NCBI RefSeq assembly: GCF_003344785.1
Contig: NZ_QPMK01000002.1
Span: forward strand, 124,001-188,000
Origin: Thalassococcus profundi
Lineage (GTDB): Bacteria; Pseudomonadota; Alphaproteobacteria; Rhodobacterales; Rhodobacteraceae
Direction of reading: 5' to 3'
Length of the DNA stretch: 64,000 bases
The position numbers were made by a program, and so were the translations under genes. Positions within the stretch are counted from its first letter, which is position 1, and each line of letters begins with the position of its first letter. The notes beneath the pieces are model-generated. The model did not search any database and was not told where the DNA came from. It saw nothing but the letters and a program-made list of their open reading frames with translations. Below are positions 1-9,731 of this stretch, piece after piece.

Positions 1-43
1 GGAAGGCGCGGCTCTTGCCCATGCCGATCACCGTGTAGCCCAT
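1..43 (-). CDS. N-terminus of a probable glutathione S-transferase-like protein (partial)
   Basis: An ATG at 43-41 follows a purine-rich GGGGAGAGAG ribosome site just after the holA stop and opens a frame running off the left edge: MGYTVIGMGKSRAF. The 'TVIG..KSRAF' start resembles the thioredoxin-fold N-terminus of Rhodobacteraceae glutathione S-transferases, where the Ser/Arg motif binds glutathione. Only 14 codons are visible, so the family call is a resemblance. It would be the fourth gene of the leuS-lptE-holA operon. Confidence 0.4.
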   Translation of the reverse strand, partial: MGYTVIGMGKSRAF

Positions 44-58
44 GCGTCTCTCTCCCCG

Positions 59-1057
59 TTACCGTCGTTGCAGCATCGCCAGCCGGATGAGCGCCCGCTC
101 CACCAGTGCCATCGCAGGCGCCTTCTGCCCGGCAGAGCGCAGCTGCAGGTCGGTGTCGGTCAGGATCTCCAGCGCCATTTCCAGCTTGTGCACGCCCCAG
201 ACCTGCGCCTGCCGCATCATCGCATCGCGCTGTTTCCAGTTCATCCGCACGTTTCCCGCCCCGGCAGCGATGGCGTGCAGGGCGCGGAAATGCCGGGTGC
301 CCATGATCACCAGGGTCACCGCATTGGTGCCCTGCGCGTGCAGGCGCGACATCACCGGACCGATCTCGGCGGATTTGCCATCCGCCACCACGGTCAGGAT
401 CTCGTCCACCTCCGCCTCGGTCGAGGTCGGCGCGCAAAGCGCCACCTCTTCCGGGGTCAGAGGCGCCTCGTCGCCCAGCTTGTAGAGCGCCACCTTCTCG
501 AGCGTCTGGCGGAAATCGCCGGGATCGAGTTCGCGCGCCAGCGCCGTCAGCGCGTCCATGCCCGGACGTGCCACGTCGCGCAGGCCGGCGCGGGCGAGGT
601 CCGCCTCGATCTCGGCGCGGCTTGGGGGATCGTTGTAGATGCCCGCGGCATAGGCGTTGCGGTGCGCTTCGAACAGCTTTCGCAGCCCGCTGCCGCCCTT
701 GAGCGCACCCGCGGTGACGACGATCTGCGCATCGCCCGGCAGCCAGGCGTCCAGCGCCGCGCCGACGGTCTTGGCCAACCCGTCGGTCGCGTCTTCGACG
801 AAGGCCACGCGCGGCCCGGGAAAGAACCCCTGCGCCTTGACCGCGTCGAGCAGCATCGCCGGATCCTTGCGCAGTTCGGCGCCAGGGATACGCGCCAGCC
901 GCATCTCGGCCTCGCCCTCGGGGCCGATCAGGGCGGCGATCACCTGCTGGCGCTTGAGCGCCACGCGCATCGCATCCTCGCCGTAGATCAGCAGGCCGGT
1001 CTTGTCGGGATCGGGCTTGGCGAAATAGCCCGACGCCTCGCGCGCCGAGAGTTTCAT
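59..1057 (-). CDS. holA: DNA polymerase III subunit delta (clamp-loader wrench)
   Basis: This 332-residue protein is the delta subunit of the replicative clamp loader, which opens the beta sliding clamp. The N-terminal ATPase-like fold starts at the 'LLIYGEDAMRV' stretch (about residues 22-32), and the 'GALKGGSGLRKLFE' segment (about 117-130) is the delta-specific K..S.LRK region. Length is close to E. coli HolA (343 residues). Its ATG overlaps the lptE stop by four bases (ATGA), so it is translationally coupled to lptE. The order leuS-lptE-holA is a conserved alphaproteobacterial arrangement. Confidence is high from length, motifs and neighbours together. Confidence 0.93.
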   Translation of the reverse strand: MKLSAREASGYFAKPDPDKTGLLIYGEDAMRVALKRQQVIAALIGPEGEAEMRLARIPGAELRKDPAMLLDAVKAQGFFPGPRVAFVEDATDGLAKTVGAALDAWLPGDAQIVVTAGALKGGSGLRKLFEAHRNAYAAGIYNDPPSRAEIEADLARAGLRDVARPGMDALTALARELDPGDFRQTLEKVALYKLGDEAPLTPEEVALCAPTSTEAEVDEILTVVADGKSAEIGPVMSRLHAQGTNAVTLVIMGTRHFRALHAIAAGAGNVRMNWKQRDAMMRQAQVWGVHKLEMALEILTDTDLQLRSAGQKAPAMALVERALIRLAMLQRR

Positions 1058-1542
1058 GCGGGCAGCTCTGACGACAGCAGCAGCAACTGGTCGACGATCT
1101 GGTCGGCCAGAATCACCATCAGCCGCTCTTCGGCATCGCGCGCCCCCGCCAGGGTCGCGACGTTCGATCCGAAGGCGGAATAGCCGGTGAAGGCGACCGC
1201 GCGGCGTTCGGAGATCAGCGTGTCGGTCACGGTGTCGCGCAGGCGGTACCGCGCCTCTCCGGTCAGCCGGTACCGCGTGGTGCTGCCCGCGGAGGTCGTG
1301 CCGAAGCCGTCCTGTTCGGTGGTGACCTCCACCGACAGCGCAAAGCGGCCCGCGGCGGCACGGCCCAGCCGCTCCTCGATCCGGCGGTTGAGCATGTAGA
1401 CTTCCTGCGTTTCCGGCGGGGCCAGCATGACCTGGCCCTGCAGCCGTCCGGCGCTGCCCGTCGGCCCGTAGGCCGGGGCAAAGCCGCAGGCGCCGAGCGC
1501 CAGGCCGGACAGCAGGAACAGGCGGCGGTCAGATGACGACAT
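1054..1542 (-). CDS. lptE: LPS assembly lipoprotein LptE
   Basis: A 162-residue outer-membrane lipoprotein that acts as the plug of the LptD translocon, delivering lipopolysaccharide to the cell surface. The N-terminus has two arginines, a hydrophobic run and a lipobox LALGAC with the lipidated cysteine at residue 19, followed by 'GFAPAYGP', a typical alphaproteobacterial LptE start. The rest is compatible with the LptE alpha/beta fold. The start lies 14 bases inside the 3' end of leuS and its stop overlaps holA, so the three genes are tightly coupled. LptE is poorly conserved in sequence; the identification leans on the lipobox, size and the leuS-holA context. Confidence 0.88.
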   Translation of the reverse strand: MSSSDRRLFLLSGLALGACGFAPAYGPTGSAGRLQGQVMLAPPETQEVYMLNRRIEERLGRAAAGRFALSVEVTTEQDGFGTTSAGSTTRYRLTGEARYRLRDTVTDTLISERRAVAFTGYSAFGSNVATLAGARDAEERLMVILADQIVDQLLLLSSELPA

Positions 1543-4105
1543 TCACGATCCGTCCGGGAACGACGATGAGTTTTTTGGGCTGGGCCCCGTCCAGCGCCTT
1601 GATCACAGCATGATGCGCCAGCGCCAGCTTTTCAACCTCGGCAGTGTCCATGTCGCGCGGCACGTCGATCTCGCCACGGCGCTTGCCGTTGACCTGGATC
1701 GGCAGGGTCACCGTGTCGTCCACCATCATCGCCTCGTCCGCGACCGGCCAGGCCGCGTTCGCGATGAGCCCCTGACCGCCCAGCAGCGCCCAGATCTCTT
1801 CTGCCAGATGCGGCGTCATCGGCGCCATGAGCTGCGCCAGCACCCGCGCCGCCTCGCGCTTGGCCTTGGCCCCGGCATCGGATTTCGCCAGCGTGTTGGT
1901 AAAGGCGTAAAGCCGCGCGATCGAGGCGTTGAAGCCGAAGGATTCGATGCCCTGCGTCACGTCGAAGATGGTCTTGTGCATTTCTCGCAAAAGCGCCTCG
2001 TCCGACCCTTGCGGCCCGTCCTCGGCACCGGCGATGTCGGACGCGATACGCCAGACCCGGCCCAGGTGCTTGGCCGCGGCCTCGGCCCCGGCGGCGGTCC
2101 ATTCCACGTCGCGTTCGGGCGGGCTGTCGGAGAGGACGAACCAACGCGCGGTATCGGCGCCGAACTGGCTGATGATCTCGACAGGATCGACGACGTTATT
2201 CTTGGATTTCGACATCTTGGCCGAGGGAATTACCTCGACCTCTGCGCCGCCGTCCTTGAGGAACGCCTTGCCGTCGCGCAGTTCCACCGTCTCGGGGTAG
2301 TGGTAGACCGGGCGGCCCTCGGCGGTCCGGGTCTGGAAGATCGCATGGGTCACCATGCCTTGCGTGAAGAGCGCATCGAAGGGTTCGATGCTCTTGCCCG
2401 GCAGGTTGCCGGTGCGCTGCATCGCGCGGGCGAAGAAGCGCGAATAGAGCAGGTGCAGGATCGCGTGTTCGATGCCTCCGATATACTGGTCCACGTTCAT
2501 CCAGTACTCGGCCTCGGTCATGTCCACCGGCGTGTCGGACCAGGGCGCGGTGAAGCGGGCGAAATACCACGAGGAATCGACGAAGGTGTCCATCGTGTCG
2601 GTCTCGCGCTTGGCCGCTGCCCCGCAGGACGGGCAGGTGCAGTCACGCCAGGTCGGATGCCAGTCGAGCGGATTGCCGGGCCGGTCGAAGGTCACGTCGT
2701 CGGGCAGCTTGACCGGCAGGTTTTCCTTCTTTTCCGGCACCACGCCGCAGGTGTCGCAATGAATCACCGGGATCGGGCAGCCCCAGAACCGCTGACGCGA
2801 CAGGCCCCAATCGCGCAGGCGGAACTTGGTGACACCCTGCCCCACGCCATTGGCTTCGCAGAAGGCGATGGCGGCGTCGATGGCCTGATCGGCGGTCTGC
2901 GCCTCCTCGCCGGCAAAGCCGTTGATGTAGCGCACCGTTTCAGGCTTGGGCGGCACATAGGCCGGTCCGCCGTCCTCGGGCAGGATGAACGTGCCTTCCT
3001 CGCCCATGGCGGGCGCGTAGACCGAGGTCACGGGTAGTTCGTACTTGCGCGCGAATTCGAGGTCGCGGGCATCGTGCGCCGGGCAGCCGAAGATCGCGCC
3101 GGTGCCGTAGTCCATGAGAATGAAATTCGCCACGTAGACCGGCAATTCCCACGCCGTGTCAAAGGGATGGCGCACGCGCAGCCCGGTGTCGTAGCCCTTT
3201 TTCTCGGCCTTCTCCATCTCTTCTTCCGAGGTGCCCATCTTGCGGCAGTCGGCGTTGAAGGCCGCGAGCGCCGCGTCGTCCCTTTCCAGGTGCCGGGCCA
3301 GCGGATGATCGGGCGAGATGCCAACGAAACTCGCGCCCATCAGCGTGTCGGGCCGGGTCGTGTAAACCTCGATCCGGTCGAACCCGTCGGGCGCGTCGAT
3401 GGTGGAAAAGGCGAATTGCAGCCCGCGCGACTTGCCGATCCAGTTGGCCTGCATCAGCTTGACCTTGGCCGGCCAGTCGTCGAGCGCGTCGAGCGCATCC
3501 AGCAACTCTTCGGAATAGTCGGAGATCTTGAAGAACCACTGGGTGAGTTCCTTGCGCTCCACCACCGCGCCCGACCGCCAGCCGCGGCCGTTCTCGACCT
3601 GCTCGTTGGCCAGCACCGTCATGTCGACCGGGTCCCAGTTCACCACCGCATTCTTACGATAGACCAGCCCCTCTTCGAGGAAGTCGAGGAACAGCGCCTG
3701 CTGCTGGCCGTAATATTCCGGATCGCAGGTGGCGAATTCGCGGCTCCAGTCGATCGACAGGCCCAGCGGTTTCATCTGCGCGCGCATGTCCGAGATGTTC
3801 TGGTAGGTCCATTTGCCCGGATGGATGCCCTGCGCCATGGCGGCGTTCTCTGCCGGCAGACCGAAGGCGTCCCAGCCCATCGGGTGCAGGACGCTGTGGC
3901 CGGTGGCCAGCTTGTAGCGTGCGATCACGTCGCCCATCGTGTAGTTGCGTACGTGCCCGATGTGGATGCGGCCCGACGGATAGGGAAACATCTCGAGCAC
4001 GTAATACTTCGGCTTGTCCTCGGATCGCACCGCCTTGAAGGTCAGGGCGTCGTCCCAGGCCTTTTGCCATTTGGGTTCGATCGATGCGGGATCATAGCGC
4101 GACAT
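1529..4105 (-). CDS. leuS: Leucyl-tRNA synthetase
   Basis: Class I aminoacyl-tRNA synthetase of 858 residues that charges tRNA-Leu. The HIGH signature is exact (HIGH at 48-51, within '[16 protein letters not shown]') and the KMSKS loop is exact at residues 630-634. The intervening CP1 editing domain, the zinc-type Cys pairs (DTCG and PSCG) and the C-terminal anticodon domain are present. I place the start at 4105: upstream codons are non-homologous, whereas '[14 protein letters not shown]' is the standard LeuRS N-terminus and AAAGGACG precedes it. It leads the leuS-lptE-holA operon, divergent from the glycosyltransferase at 4296. Confidence 0.98.
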   Translation of the reverse strand: MSRYDPASIEPKWQKAWDDALTFKAVRSEDKPKYYVLEMFPYPSGRIHIGHVRNYTMGDVIARYKLATGHSVLHPMGWDAFGLPAENAAMAQGIHPGKWTYQNISDMRAQMKPLGLSIDWSREFATCDPEYYGQQQALFLDFLEEGLVYRKNAVVNWDPVDMTVLANEQVENGRGWRSGAVVERKELTQWFFKISDYSEELLDALDALDDWPAKVKLMQANWIGKSRGLQFAFSTIDAPDGFDRIEVYTTRPDTLMGASFVGISPDHPLARHLERDDAALAAFNADCRKMGTSEEEMEKAEKKGYDTGLRVRHPFDTAWELPVYVANFILMDYGTGAIFGCPAHDARDLEFARKYELPVTSVYAPAMGEEGTFILPEDGGPAYVPPKPETVRYINGFAGEEAQTADQAIDAAIAFCEANGVGQGVTKFRLRDWGLSRQRFWGCPIPVIHCDTCGVVPEKKENLPVKLPDDVTFDRPGNPLDWHPTWRDCTCPSCGAAAKRETDTMDTFVDSSWYFARFTAPWSDTPVDMTEAEYWMNVDQYIGGIEHAILHLLYSRFFARAMQRTGNLPGKSIEPFDALFTQGMVTHAIFQTRTAEGRPVYHYPETVELRDGKAFLKDGGAEVEVIPSAKMSKSKNNVVDPVEIISQFGADTARWFVLSDSPPERDVEWTAAGAEAAAKHLGRVWRIASDIAGAEDGPQGSDEALLREMHKTIFDVTQGIESFGFNASIARLYAFTNTLAKSDAGAKAKREAARVLAQLMAPMTPHLAEEIWALLGGQGLIANAAWPVADEAMMVDDTVTLPIQVNGKRRGEIDVPRDMDTAEVEKLALAHHAVIKALDGAQPKKLIVVPGRIVNVVI

Positions 4106-4295
4106 TTGGGCGTCCTTTGGGTGGCGGGCGGTTCTGCGCTGGTGTGATAGGCCGCGTGCAGCCCAGCGTCCAGATGCAGGGGCGACATTTCCGCCACCGC
4201 CGGGCGCGCTGCGGTCTCGATCCCCGCCGCAAAGCTTGGCGAGCCGCGTCCCGCCGTGCCACAAGGCACAAAAAGTCAGCGCGGGTGGCGGTTTC

Positions 4296-5555
4296 ATGAA
4301 GATATTGTGCATACATCAGAATTTTCCCGGTCAGTACAAGCACCTGGCCCCAGCGCTGGCCCGGCTGGGACATCAGGTCGTGGCGCTGACGCCGAAGGTG
4401 GAAAAACCCACAACCTGGAACGGCGTGCAGGTGATCCCCTACAGGATCAACGGCCGCAGCACGCAGGGCATCCACCCCTGGGTGCTGGATTTCGAAACCA
4501 AGGTCCTGCGCGGGTCATGCTGCTATCGGGCCGCCCTGGCCCTGCGCGACCGCGGCTTTGAACCCGACGTGATCCTGGCCCACCACGGTTGGGGAGAGAG
4601 CCTGTTTCTCAAGGATGTCTGGCCGAAGGCCCGGCTGGGCCTGTACTGCGAACTCTATCATCTTTCCACCTATCCGATGCTCGACTTCGACCCGGAATTT
4701 CCGGCCAAGACGGGCGAGGGCGAAGCGCTGCGCATTCGCCTGAAAAATCTGAACAATCGCCTGCACGAAGAGGTTATGGACGCGGGCATCAGCCCGACGC
4801 GGTTCCAGGCCGCGACCTTTCCGGAAAAGTACCAAGATCGCCTCACCGTGGCGCATGACGGCGTCGCCACCGATGTAATCGTTCCCAATCCGGACGCCCG
4901 GCTCGAGGTGACGGACGGTAGGGTGCTGACCCGCGACGACGAGGTGGTGACCTTCATCAACCGCAACCTCGAACCCTACCGCGGCTATCACATCTTCATG
5001 CGCGCCCTGCCCGACATCCTGCGCCGCCGTCCGAATGCCCAGATTGTCCTGCTAGGGGGCGACGAGGTGAGCTATGGGGCCCGTCCGCCCGAGGGCCAGA
5101 GCTGGAAGCAGATCTACATCGACGAGGTGCGCGGCCGGATTTCCGACGCCGACTGGGCGCGGGTGCATTTCCTGGGCCGCGTCCCCTATGCGCGGTTCCT
5201 GGCGATGATGCAGGTCAGCCGGGTGCACGTCTACCTGACCTACCCCTTCGTGCTGTCCTGGTCGCTGCTGGAGGCGATGAGCGCGGAATGCGCGATCCTC
5301 GCCAGCGACACGGCGCCGGTCAAAGAGGTGCTCGAAGAGGATGTGACCGGGCGGATGGTTGATTTCTTCGACCGGGACGGGCTGGTGGAGCGTCTCTGCG
5401 ACCTGCTGGACGATGCACCGGCGCGGGCGCGTCTGGGCCGGGCGGCGCGCGATTTCGTCAAGTGCAGCTATGACCTCGAGACGGTCTGTCTGCCGCAGCA
5501 TCTGGCCTGGGTGGACCGGCTGGCCAAGGCAGAGCCGCGGCCGCCGCAGGACTGA
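4296..5555 (+). CDS. Glycosyltransferase family 4 protein (GT-B fold)
   Basis: A 419-residue cytoplasmic glycosyltransferase. It opens '[21 protein letters not shown]', typical of the family-4 N-terminal domain, and contains '[20 protein letters not shown]' and the C-terminal donor-site region '[20 protein letters not shown]', where a conserved Glu contacts the sugar nucleotide. GT-B enzymes of this kind build capsule, O-antigen or exopolysaccharide. The start is the ATG at 4296; upstream in-frame codons are not homologous. It stands alone, divergent from leuS and convergent with the DUF3576 gene 22 bp downstream. Donor and acceptor cannot be read from sequence. It may feed the polysaccharide exported by the KpsT/KpsE pair at 56-58 kb. 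Confidence 0.85.
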   Translation: MKILCIHQNFPGQYKHLAPALARLGHQVVALTPKVEKPTTWNGVQVIPYRINGRSTQGIHPWVLDFETKVLRGSCCYRAALALRDRGFEPDVILAHHGWGESLFLKDVWPKARLGLYCELYHLSTYPMLDFDPEFPAKTGEGEALRIRLKNLNNRLHEEVMDAGISPTRFQAATFPEKYQDRLTVAHDGVATDVIVPNPDARLEVTDGRVLTRDDEVVTFINRNLEPYRGYHIFMRALPDILRRRPNAQIVLLGGDEVSYGARPPEGQSWKQIYIDEVRGRISDADWARVHFLGRVPYARFLAMMQVSRVHVYLTYPFVLSWSLLEAMSAECAILASDTAPVKEVLEEDVTGRMVDFFDRDGLVERLCDLLDDAPARARLGRAARDFVKCSYDLETVCLPQHLAWVDRLAKAEPRPPQD

Positions 5556-5577
5556 GACGAGGCGGCGGTCTCCGGCT

Positions 5578-6081
5578 TCAGAATCGGGTGTCTTGCTGGC
5601 GCAGCTGGCGGGCGCGGGTCAGGATCGCATCTTCGACCCCGCGCAGCGTGGCCGCATCGACCGGCCCCGACGCCGTATGCAAGGCCAGGTTCAGCGACCG
5701 CGCATCGAGCGCCGGGTCCGAAACGTAGATCGTCGCGCGGTAGGCGCGGCCGCCTCCGGGGGGCACGCCGAATCCGGTGCTGATTACGCCGGTAAAGGGG
5801 TCGACAGACTGGACCGGCAAAAAGTTCAGAACCTCTAGCGACGCGTTCCAGATGTACTTGTTGACGGCACCGATCTCGTCGGTCGGGCTGCGGGACCGGA
5901 AGATGTCGAAGAACGACGACTCCGGCGCGCCGCGTTCGCCGTAGATGATCTCATCGGCGATCTCGCTGGCCGGGCGCGTCTGCACGGGCTGGGCATCGTC
6001 GCGACGGAACGCGCCGCATCCCGCGAGCGCCACCAGGGACAGCACAAGGCCTGCACGCAGTCCGATCCGCAGTTTATCCAT
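5578..6081 (-). CDS. DUF3576 domain lipoprotein
   Basis: A 167-residue predicted lipoprotein. The chosen ATG (6081) is followed by a signal peptide ending in lipobox LAGC (LVALAGCGAF); a longer frame upstream would put extra charged residues before it. The body ('DEIGAVNKYIWNASLEVLNF', then a Pro/Gly-rich beta segment ending near 'YVSDPALDARSL') matches DUF3576, a family restricted mainly to alphaproteobacteria and usually encoded beside leuS. Here it is separated from leuS only by the glycosyltransferase. Its function is not established; an outer-membrane or periplasmic envelope role is inferred from the lipobox. Confidence 0.85.
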   Translation of the reverse strand: MDKLRIGLRAGLVLSLVALAGCGAFRRDDAQPVQTRPASEIADEIIYGERGAPESSFFDIFRSRSPTDEIGAVNKYIWNASLEVLNFLPVQSVDPFTGVISTGFGVPPGGGRAYRATIYVSDPALDARSLNLALHTASGPVDAATLRGVEDAILTRARQLRQQDTRF

Positions 6082-6258
6082 TCTTCCCGCTCCCGCCGGT
6101 CTTTTCACTGCGTTTTGCATACCTGCCAAGCCTGCCGCCGACAAGCCGAACTTGCCCCGCCCCTCGCGGGCGCGCGCAGGGTTCCAAAGCGGCCCGGAAC
6201 AGCTTGTGGCAAATGCGCATCACTGATCCACTTGTTGCCCGGGCCATTTTGGCTTCCC

Positions 6259-6289
6259 TTGCAATGACCCGGCCCGCAGGAGCATAGAA
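6259..6289 (+). promoter_or_regulatory. Possible sigma-70 promoter of the porin gene
   Basis: TTGCAA at 6259-6264 and CATAGA/ATAGAA around 6283-6289 are separated by 18-19 bases and lie about 60 bp upstream of the porin ATG. The match is only moderate. The 267 bp between the DUF3576 start and the porin start must contain divergent promoters; nothing else recognisable was seen in it. Confidence 0.3.
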
Positions 6290-6348
6290 GCTTCATCAAG
6301 GCCGGACATCCGGATTGGTACGTGCCTTACGAACACATGAGGGAAACA

Positions 6349-7350
6349 ATGAAAAAGATTCTTTTTGCATCCACCGCGCTGGTTGCAACCGCAGGCGTCG
6401 CATCCGCTCAGGACCTCGGCGTCGCTCTGACCGGTGGTGCCGAAATGGGTATCTTCGGTGGTGACTTTTACGGCACCAACAACGACGACGCCCAGTTCCT
6501 GACCGACCTGGAAGTGCGCTTCACCCTGTCCGGCGAAGCAGACAACGGTCTGACCTTCGGCGCCACCATCGACCTCGACGAAGCCAACGCAAACGGCGTT
6601 CACGAGAACGAAGCCCTGCAGGGCGGTGAAGCCGTGTTCGTGAGCTTCGGCGGCGCGACCTTCTCGATGGGTGACGTCGACGGTGCATACGACGCACGCC
6701 TGGCCGAAATGGCTCTGGCCGGCGGCTCGCTGCAGGACGACGAAACCACCCACGCCGGTTTCGACGACCAGGACGGCTTCTTCTCGAACACCTTCGTCTC
6801 CGGCCTCGACGGCAACGAAGATGGTCAGATCGCACGCTTCGACTACACCTTCGACGCGTTCACCGGCTCGTTCTCGATCGAGCAGGACAACCAGGGCCAG
6901 GGTGACGACAACGTCTACGGCGTCGGTTTCTCCTATGACGGCGAACTGGCCGGCATCAACCTCGGCGTTGGCATCGGTTACCAGACCCAGAACGACGTTG
7001 CGAACTCCACCGGTATCTCGGTCACCGGCGCGTTCTCCAACGGCCTGTCCGCTGGTGTCCTGTTCACCCAGACCGACTTCGATCCGTCGGGTCTCGAGAA
7101 CCAGCGTCACTTCGGCATCGGCGTCGGCTACGAAGTCAACGCTCTGTCCATGGGTCTGAACTACGGTAAGTTCAACGACTACCAGGGCATCGACGGTCGC
7201 GAAGCATCGGGCTACGGCCTGGCCGTGTCCTACGACCTGGGCGGCGGTCTGGCTGCGCAGCTGGGCTACAGCCACAGCAACATCGACGGCGGCGGTCTCG
7301 GAGACGTCGACTTCGACAGCTACTCGCTGGGTCTCAGCATGAGCTTCTAA
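6349..7350 (+). CDS. Porin (Rhodobacter-type general porin)
   Basis: A 333-residue outer-membrane 16-stranded porin. The signal peptide (MKKILFASTALVATAGVASA, cleavage before Q/D) is followed by alternating glycine- and aromatic-rich beta strands such as 'GLTFGATIDLDEANANG', 'VFVSFGGATFSMGDVDGAYD' and 'FDYTFDAFTGSFSIEQ'. It ends 'SYSLGLSMSF' with the C-terminal Phe needed for BAM insertion. A GGGAAA ribosome site precedes the ATG at 6349. Codon use is strongly biased to a few C-ending codons (GAC, AAC, GGC), as expected for an abundant protein. A perfect hairpin terminator follows. Monocistronic; it sets permeability for small hydrophilic solutes. Confidence 0.95.
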   Translation: MKKILFASTALVATAGVASAQDLGVALTGGAEMGIFGGDFYGTNNDDAQFLTDLEVRFTLSGEADNGLTFGATIDLDEANANGVHENEALQGGEAVFVSFGGATFSMGDVDGAYDARLAEMALAGGSLQDDETTHAGFDDQDGFFSNTFVSGLDGNEDGQIARFDYTFDAFTGSFSIEQDNQGQGDDNVYGVGFSYDGELAGINLGVGIGYQTQNDVANSTGISVTGAFSNGLSAGVLFTQTDFDPSGLENQRHFGIGVGYEVNALSMGLNYGKFNDYQGIDGREASGYGLAVSYDLGGGLAAQLGYSHSNIDGGGLGDVDFDSYSLGLSMSF

Positions 7351-7371
7351 GTCTTTCACAGACTTCGAGGG

Positions 7372-7403
7372 AAAGAGCGGGCTTCGGTCCGCTCTTTTCT
7401 TTT
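7372..7403 (+). terminator. Rho-independent terminator of the porin gene
   Basis: A perfect 9-bp stem AAAGAGCGG / CCGCTCTTT (7372-7380 and 7389-7397) with an 8-nt loop is followed by TCTTTT. It lies 21 bp after the porin stop and separates it from the sulfotransferase gene. Confidence 0.9.
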
Positions 7404-7442
7404 GGGACGCAGGCTTTTATCACCTCAGGAAAAGGGGGCAGG

Positions 7443-8915
7443 ATGGCCGCGCTTTCCAGACAGCAGATCAAGACGCTTTACGATCAGGCCGTGGCGATGA
7501 TGCGCGCGGGCCAGATCGCGCCGGCCGCGCAGGCGTTCCGGCAGCTGCTCACCGTCCTGCCAGACCATCCCGAAATCCACGCCAACTTGTCCGAGATCGC
7601 TCACAAGCTGGGCCAGCAGCAGACCCGCGCCGATCACCTCGCCCGCGCGCTCGCCGCCCGGCCCGACGATCCGCGCCTCAACGAGGCCGCGACCGAGGCC
7701 TTCACCGCGACCGGGGACTATCCCGCCGCTCTGGCAGCCCATGACCGGCTGATCGCCCAGGATCGCGGCAACCTGAAACGCCAGGCCGACAAGGCGGTGA
7801 CGCTCCAGAACATCGGCGACTTCGATGCCGCCAACGCGCTTTTCCGCAAGCTGATCAAGAAACATCCCAAGACCGGCGCGCTTTACCGCATGTTCATGAC
7901 CACCGCGCGCATCGACGCGGACGACCCGGTGATGACCGGCATGGACCGCGCCCTGCGCGACCCGAAGCTGCCGACCTCGGACCGCATGCACATCCACTTC
8001 GCCCGCGCCCGCGCGCTGGAGCAGCAGAAACGCACCGGCGAGGTCTTCGCCGACCTGCACAAGGCCAACGCGCTGCAACTGGAGCTCTACCCCAAGGACA
8101 GCGCCGAGAAGGAGGCGCAGAACGCCGCCCTGCACGCCTTTCAGGACGGCGCCGACCTGACCCCGATCGGCCCGGAACAGCCGGTGCGCAGCCTCTTCGT
8201 CACCGGCATGCCGCGCTCCGGCACCACGCTGGTGGAACAGATCCTCGCCAGCCATTCCGACGTGACGGCAGGCGGCGAGATGCCCTATGCCTCGCGCCTG
8301 ACCGTGAGCCTGTTCGGCAGGAAGTCGGGCTTCATCCCGATGGACGAGGCCGCGGACCAGCAGATCTTCGACTTCGCCAAGGGCTACGTGCAGGCGATCC
8401 GCATGCAGACCGGCGCCACCTCAGGCGCCGTCACCGACAAGGCGATTCAGGCGCATCGCATCTACGGCCTGCTGCACCGCGCCCTGCGCGGCGTGCGCTT
8501 CATCGTCGTGCATCGCGACCCGCGCGACATCGCGCTGTCCATCTACAAGAACCATTTCCGGCTCGGCACGCACCGCTATGCCAACGACCTGGCCGAGATC
8601 GCGGCCGAAATCAAATCCTTCCGCGCAAACATCGCCATGTGGAAGACCCGCCTGCCCGCCGGCGTGCTGTACGAAGTCCGTTACGAGGACCTGGTGGCCG
8701 ATCCGGACCCGCAGATCCGCGCGCTGATCGACGCCGCCGGCCTGCCGTGGGAGGACCGCTGCCTCGACTTCCACACCGCCAAGAGCACGGTCAAGACGCT
8801 CAGCCTGCAACAGGTGCGCCAGCCGATCTACACCGGCTCGGCCCAGGCGTGGAAACGTTATGAGGCCGATCTTGCGCCCTTCATCGACGCCTGGGGAGAC
8901 ACGCCATGGGACTGA
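7443..8915 (+). CDS. TPR-repeat sulfotransferase family protein
   Basis: A 490-residue two-part protein. Residues about 10-215 are helical tetratricopeptide-like repeats (a run of A..A..L.P.. motifs). Residues about 250-480 form a sulfotransferase domain with the PAPS 5'-phosphosulfate loop 'LFVTGMPRSGTTLVEQIL' (251-268) and the 3'-phosphate region 'FIVVHRDPRDIALSIYKNHF'. Such proteins transfer sulfate from PAPS to a carbohydrate or peptide; the acceptor is unknown. No signal peptide is visible, so it is probably cytoplasmic. The 3' end overlaps yggS by 10 bases. Together with the sulfotransferase-like gene at 23030 it hints at sulfated surface glycans. Confidence 0.87.
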   Translation: MAALSRQQIKTLYDQAVAMMRAGQIAPAAQAFRQLLTVLPDHPEIHANLSEIAHKLGQQQTRADHLARALAARPDDPRLNEAATEAFTATGDYPAALAAHDRLIAQDRGNLKRQADKAVTLQNIGDFDAANALFRKLIKKHPKTGALYRMFMTTARIDADDPVMTGMDRALRDPKLPTSDRMHIHFARARALEQQKRTGEVFADLHKANALQLELYPKDSAEKEAQNAALHAFQDGADLTPIGPEQPVRSLFVTGMPRSGTTLVEQILASHSDVTAGGEMPYASRLTVSLFGRKSGFIPMDEAADQQIFDFAKGYVQAIRMQTGATSGAVTDKAIQAHRIYGLLHRALRGVRFIVVHRDPRDIALSIYKNHFRLGTHRYANDLAEIAAEIKSFRANIAMWKTRLPAGVLYEVRYEDLVADPDPQIRALIDAAGLPWEDRCLDFHTAKSTVKTLSLQQVRQPIYTGSAQAWKRYEADLAPFIDAWGDTPWD

Positions 8916-9559
8916 CCGACATCCAAGACCGCATCGCCAAGGCCGAAAAAGACGCCGACCGCGCCCCCGGCTCGGTGCAGCTTATCGCCGTGTCAAAGGT
9001 GCAGCCCAATGACCGGGTCGAAGCGGTGCTGGACCTGGGCCACCGCATCTATGGCGAGAACAAGGTGCAGGAAGCGGCGGGCAAATGGCCCGACTTCCGC
9101 GCCCGCTATGACAGGCTGTCGGTGCACCTGATCGGCCCGCTGCAAAGCAACAAGACCCGGCAGGCCATGGGGCTCTTCGACGCGATCCACTCGGTCGACC
9201 GCCCCAAGATCGCCAAAGCCATCGCCCGCATCGCCCAGGAAGAGGGGCACTGCCCGGAGCTCTTCATCCAGGTCAACACCGGCGAGGAGGACCAGAAGGC
9301 CGGCGTCCTGCCTGCCGATACAGACGCCTTCGTCGCCGAATGCCGCGACCTCGACCTGCCGGTGCGCGGCCTCATGTGCATCCCGCCGGTGGATGAGACC
9401 CCGTCGCTGCATTTCGCGCTGCTGGCCAAGCTTGCCGCGCGCAACGGTCTCGACGGCCTGTCGATGGGCATGAGCGCGGATTTCGAAGAAGCCATCGCGC
9501 TCGGCGCCACCCACATCCGCGTCGGCTCCGCCATCTTCGGCGAACGCGACTACGGCTGA
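8906..9559 (+). CDS. yggS: YggS-type pyridoxal phosphate homeostasis protein (PLPBP)
   Basis: A 217-residue fold-type III, single-domain PLP-binding protein that buffers pyridoxal 5'-phosphate and influences amino- and keto-acid pools. The PLP-lysine motif 'IAVSKVQP' puts the Schiff-base lysine at residue 31; 'HLIGPLQSNKTR', 'IQVNTGEEDQKAG' and 'GLSMGMSADFEEAIALGATHIRVGSAIFGERDYG' are hallmark family blocks, the last being the phosphate-binding C-terminus. The ATG lies inside the end of the sulfotransferase gene (overlap 10 bases), suggesting coupling. It lacks the usual alphaproteobacterial leuS adjacency, which is displaced about 5 kb. Confidence 0.95.
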   Translation: MGLTDIQDRIAKAEKDADRAPGSVQLIAVSKVQPNDRVEAVLDLGHRIYGENKVQEAAGKWPDFRARYDRLSVHLIGPLQSNKTRQAMGLFDAIHSVDRPKIAKAIARIAQEEGHCPELFIQVNTGEEDQKAGVLPADTDAFVAECRDLDLPVRGLMCIPPVDETPSLHFALLAKLAARNGLDGLSMGMSADFEEAIALGATHIRVGSAIFGERDYG

Positions 9560-9590
9560 CCGCCGGCGGCCCGCTCCCGACGGCCCCCAG

Positions 9591-9650
9591 CTTCATCTTG
9601 CTAATAAACTTCCGGGGGGTCCGGGGGGCTGGCCCCCCGGCGTGCAAGGT
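9591..9650. repeat. Dispersed intergenic element (copy 1) with G/C-run hairpin
   Basis: The segment beginning CTTCATCTTG then ATAAACTTCC, followed by GGGGGG and a GCTGGC loop into CCCCCC, resembles the segments at 18316 (CTTCATCTTG..ATAAACTCCC) and, more loosely, 48819 (AAAATACCTCGGGGG). The GGGGGGCTGGCCCCCC hairpin is directly visible. I recognise this type as a recurrent Rhodobacteraceae intergenic sequence, but copy number was not counted. Confidence 0.5.
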
Positions 9651-9676
9651 TTGCCGTCCCACGCTCCCCCTGAAAC

Positions 9677-9707
9677 GGAAAAAGCCCCGCACCAATGGTC
9701 CGGGGCT
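9677..9707 (-). terminator. Rho-independent terminator of the F0 ATP synthase operon
   Basis: On the minus strand a 7-bp stem AGCCCCG / CGGGGCT (9701-9707 and 9683-9689 in plus coordinates) is followed by a TTTTTC tract. It lies 25 bp beyond the atpF stop. Confidence 0.85.
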
Positions 9708-9731
9708 CCTCCAATCCGTTCCGCACGAAAG

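Noticed and set aside
6220-7359. Long minus-strand open frame across the porin gene
   Set aside because: It is produced by the porin's strong codon bias; the plus strand encodes a clear signal peptide, beta-barrel and C-terminal Phe, while the antisense has no motif.
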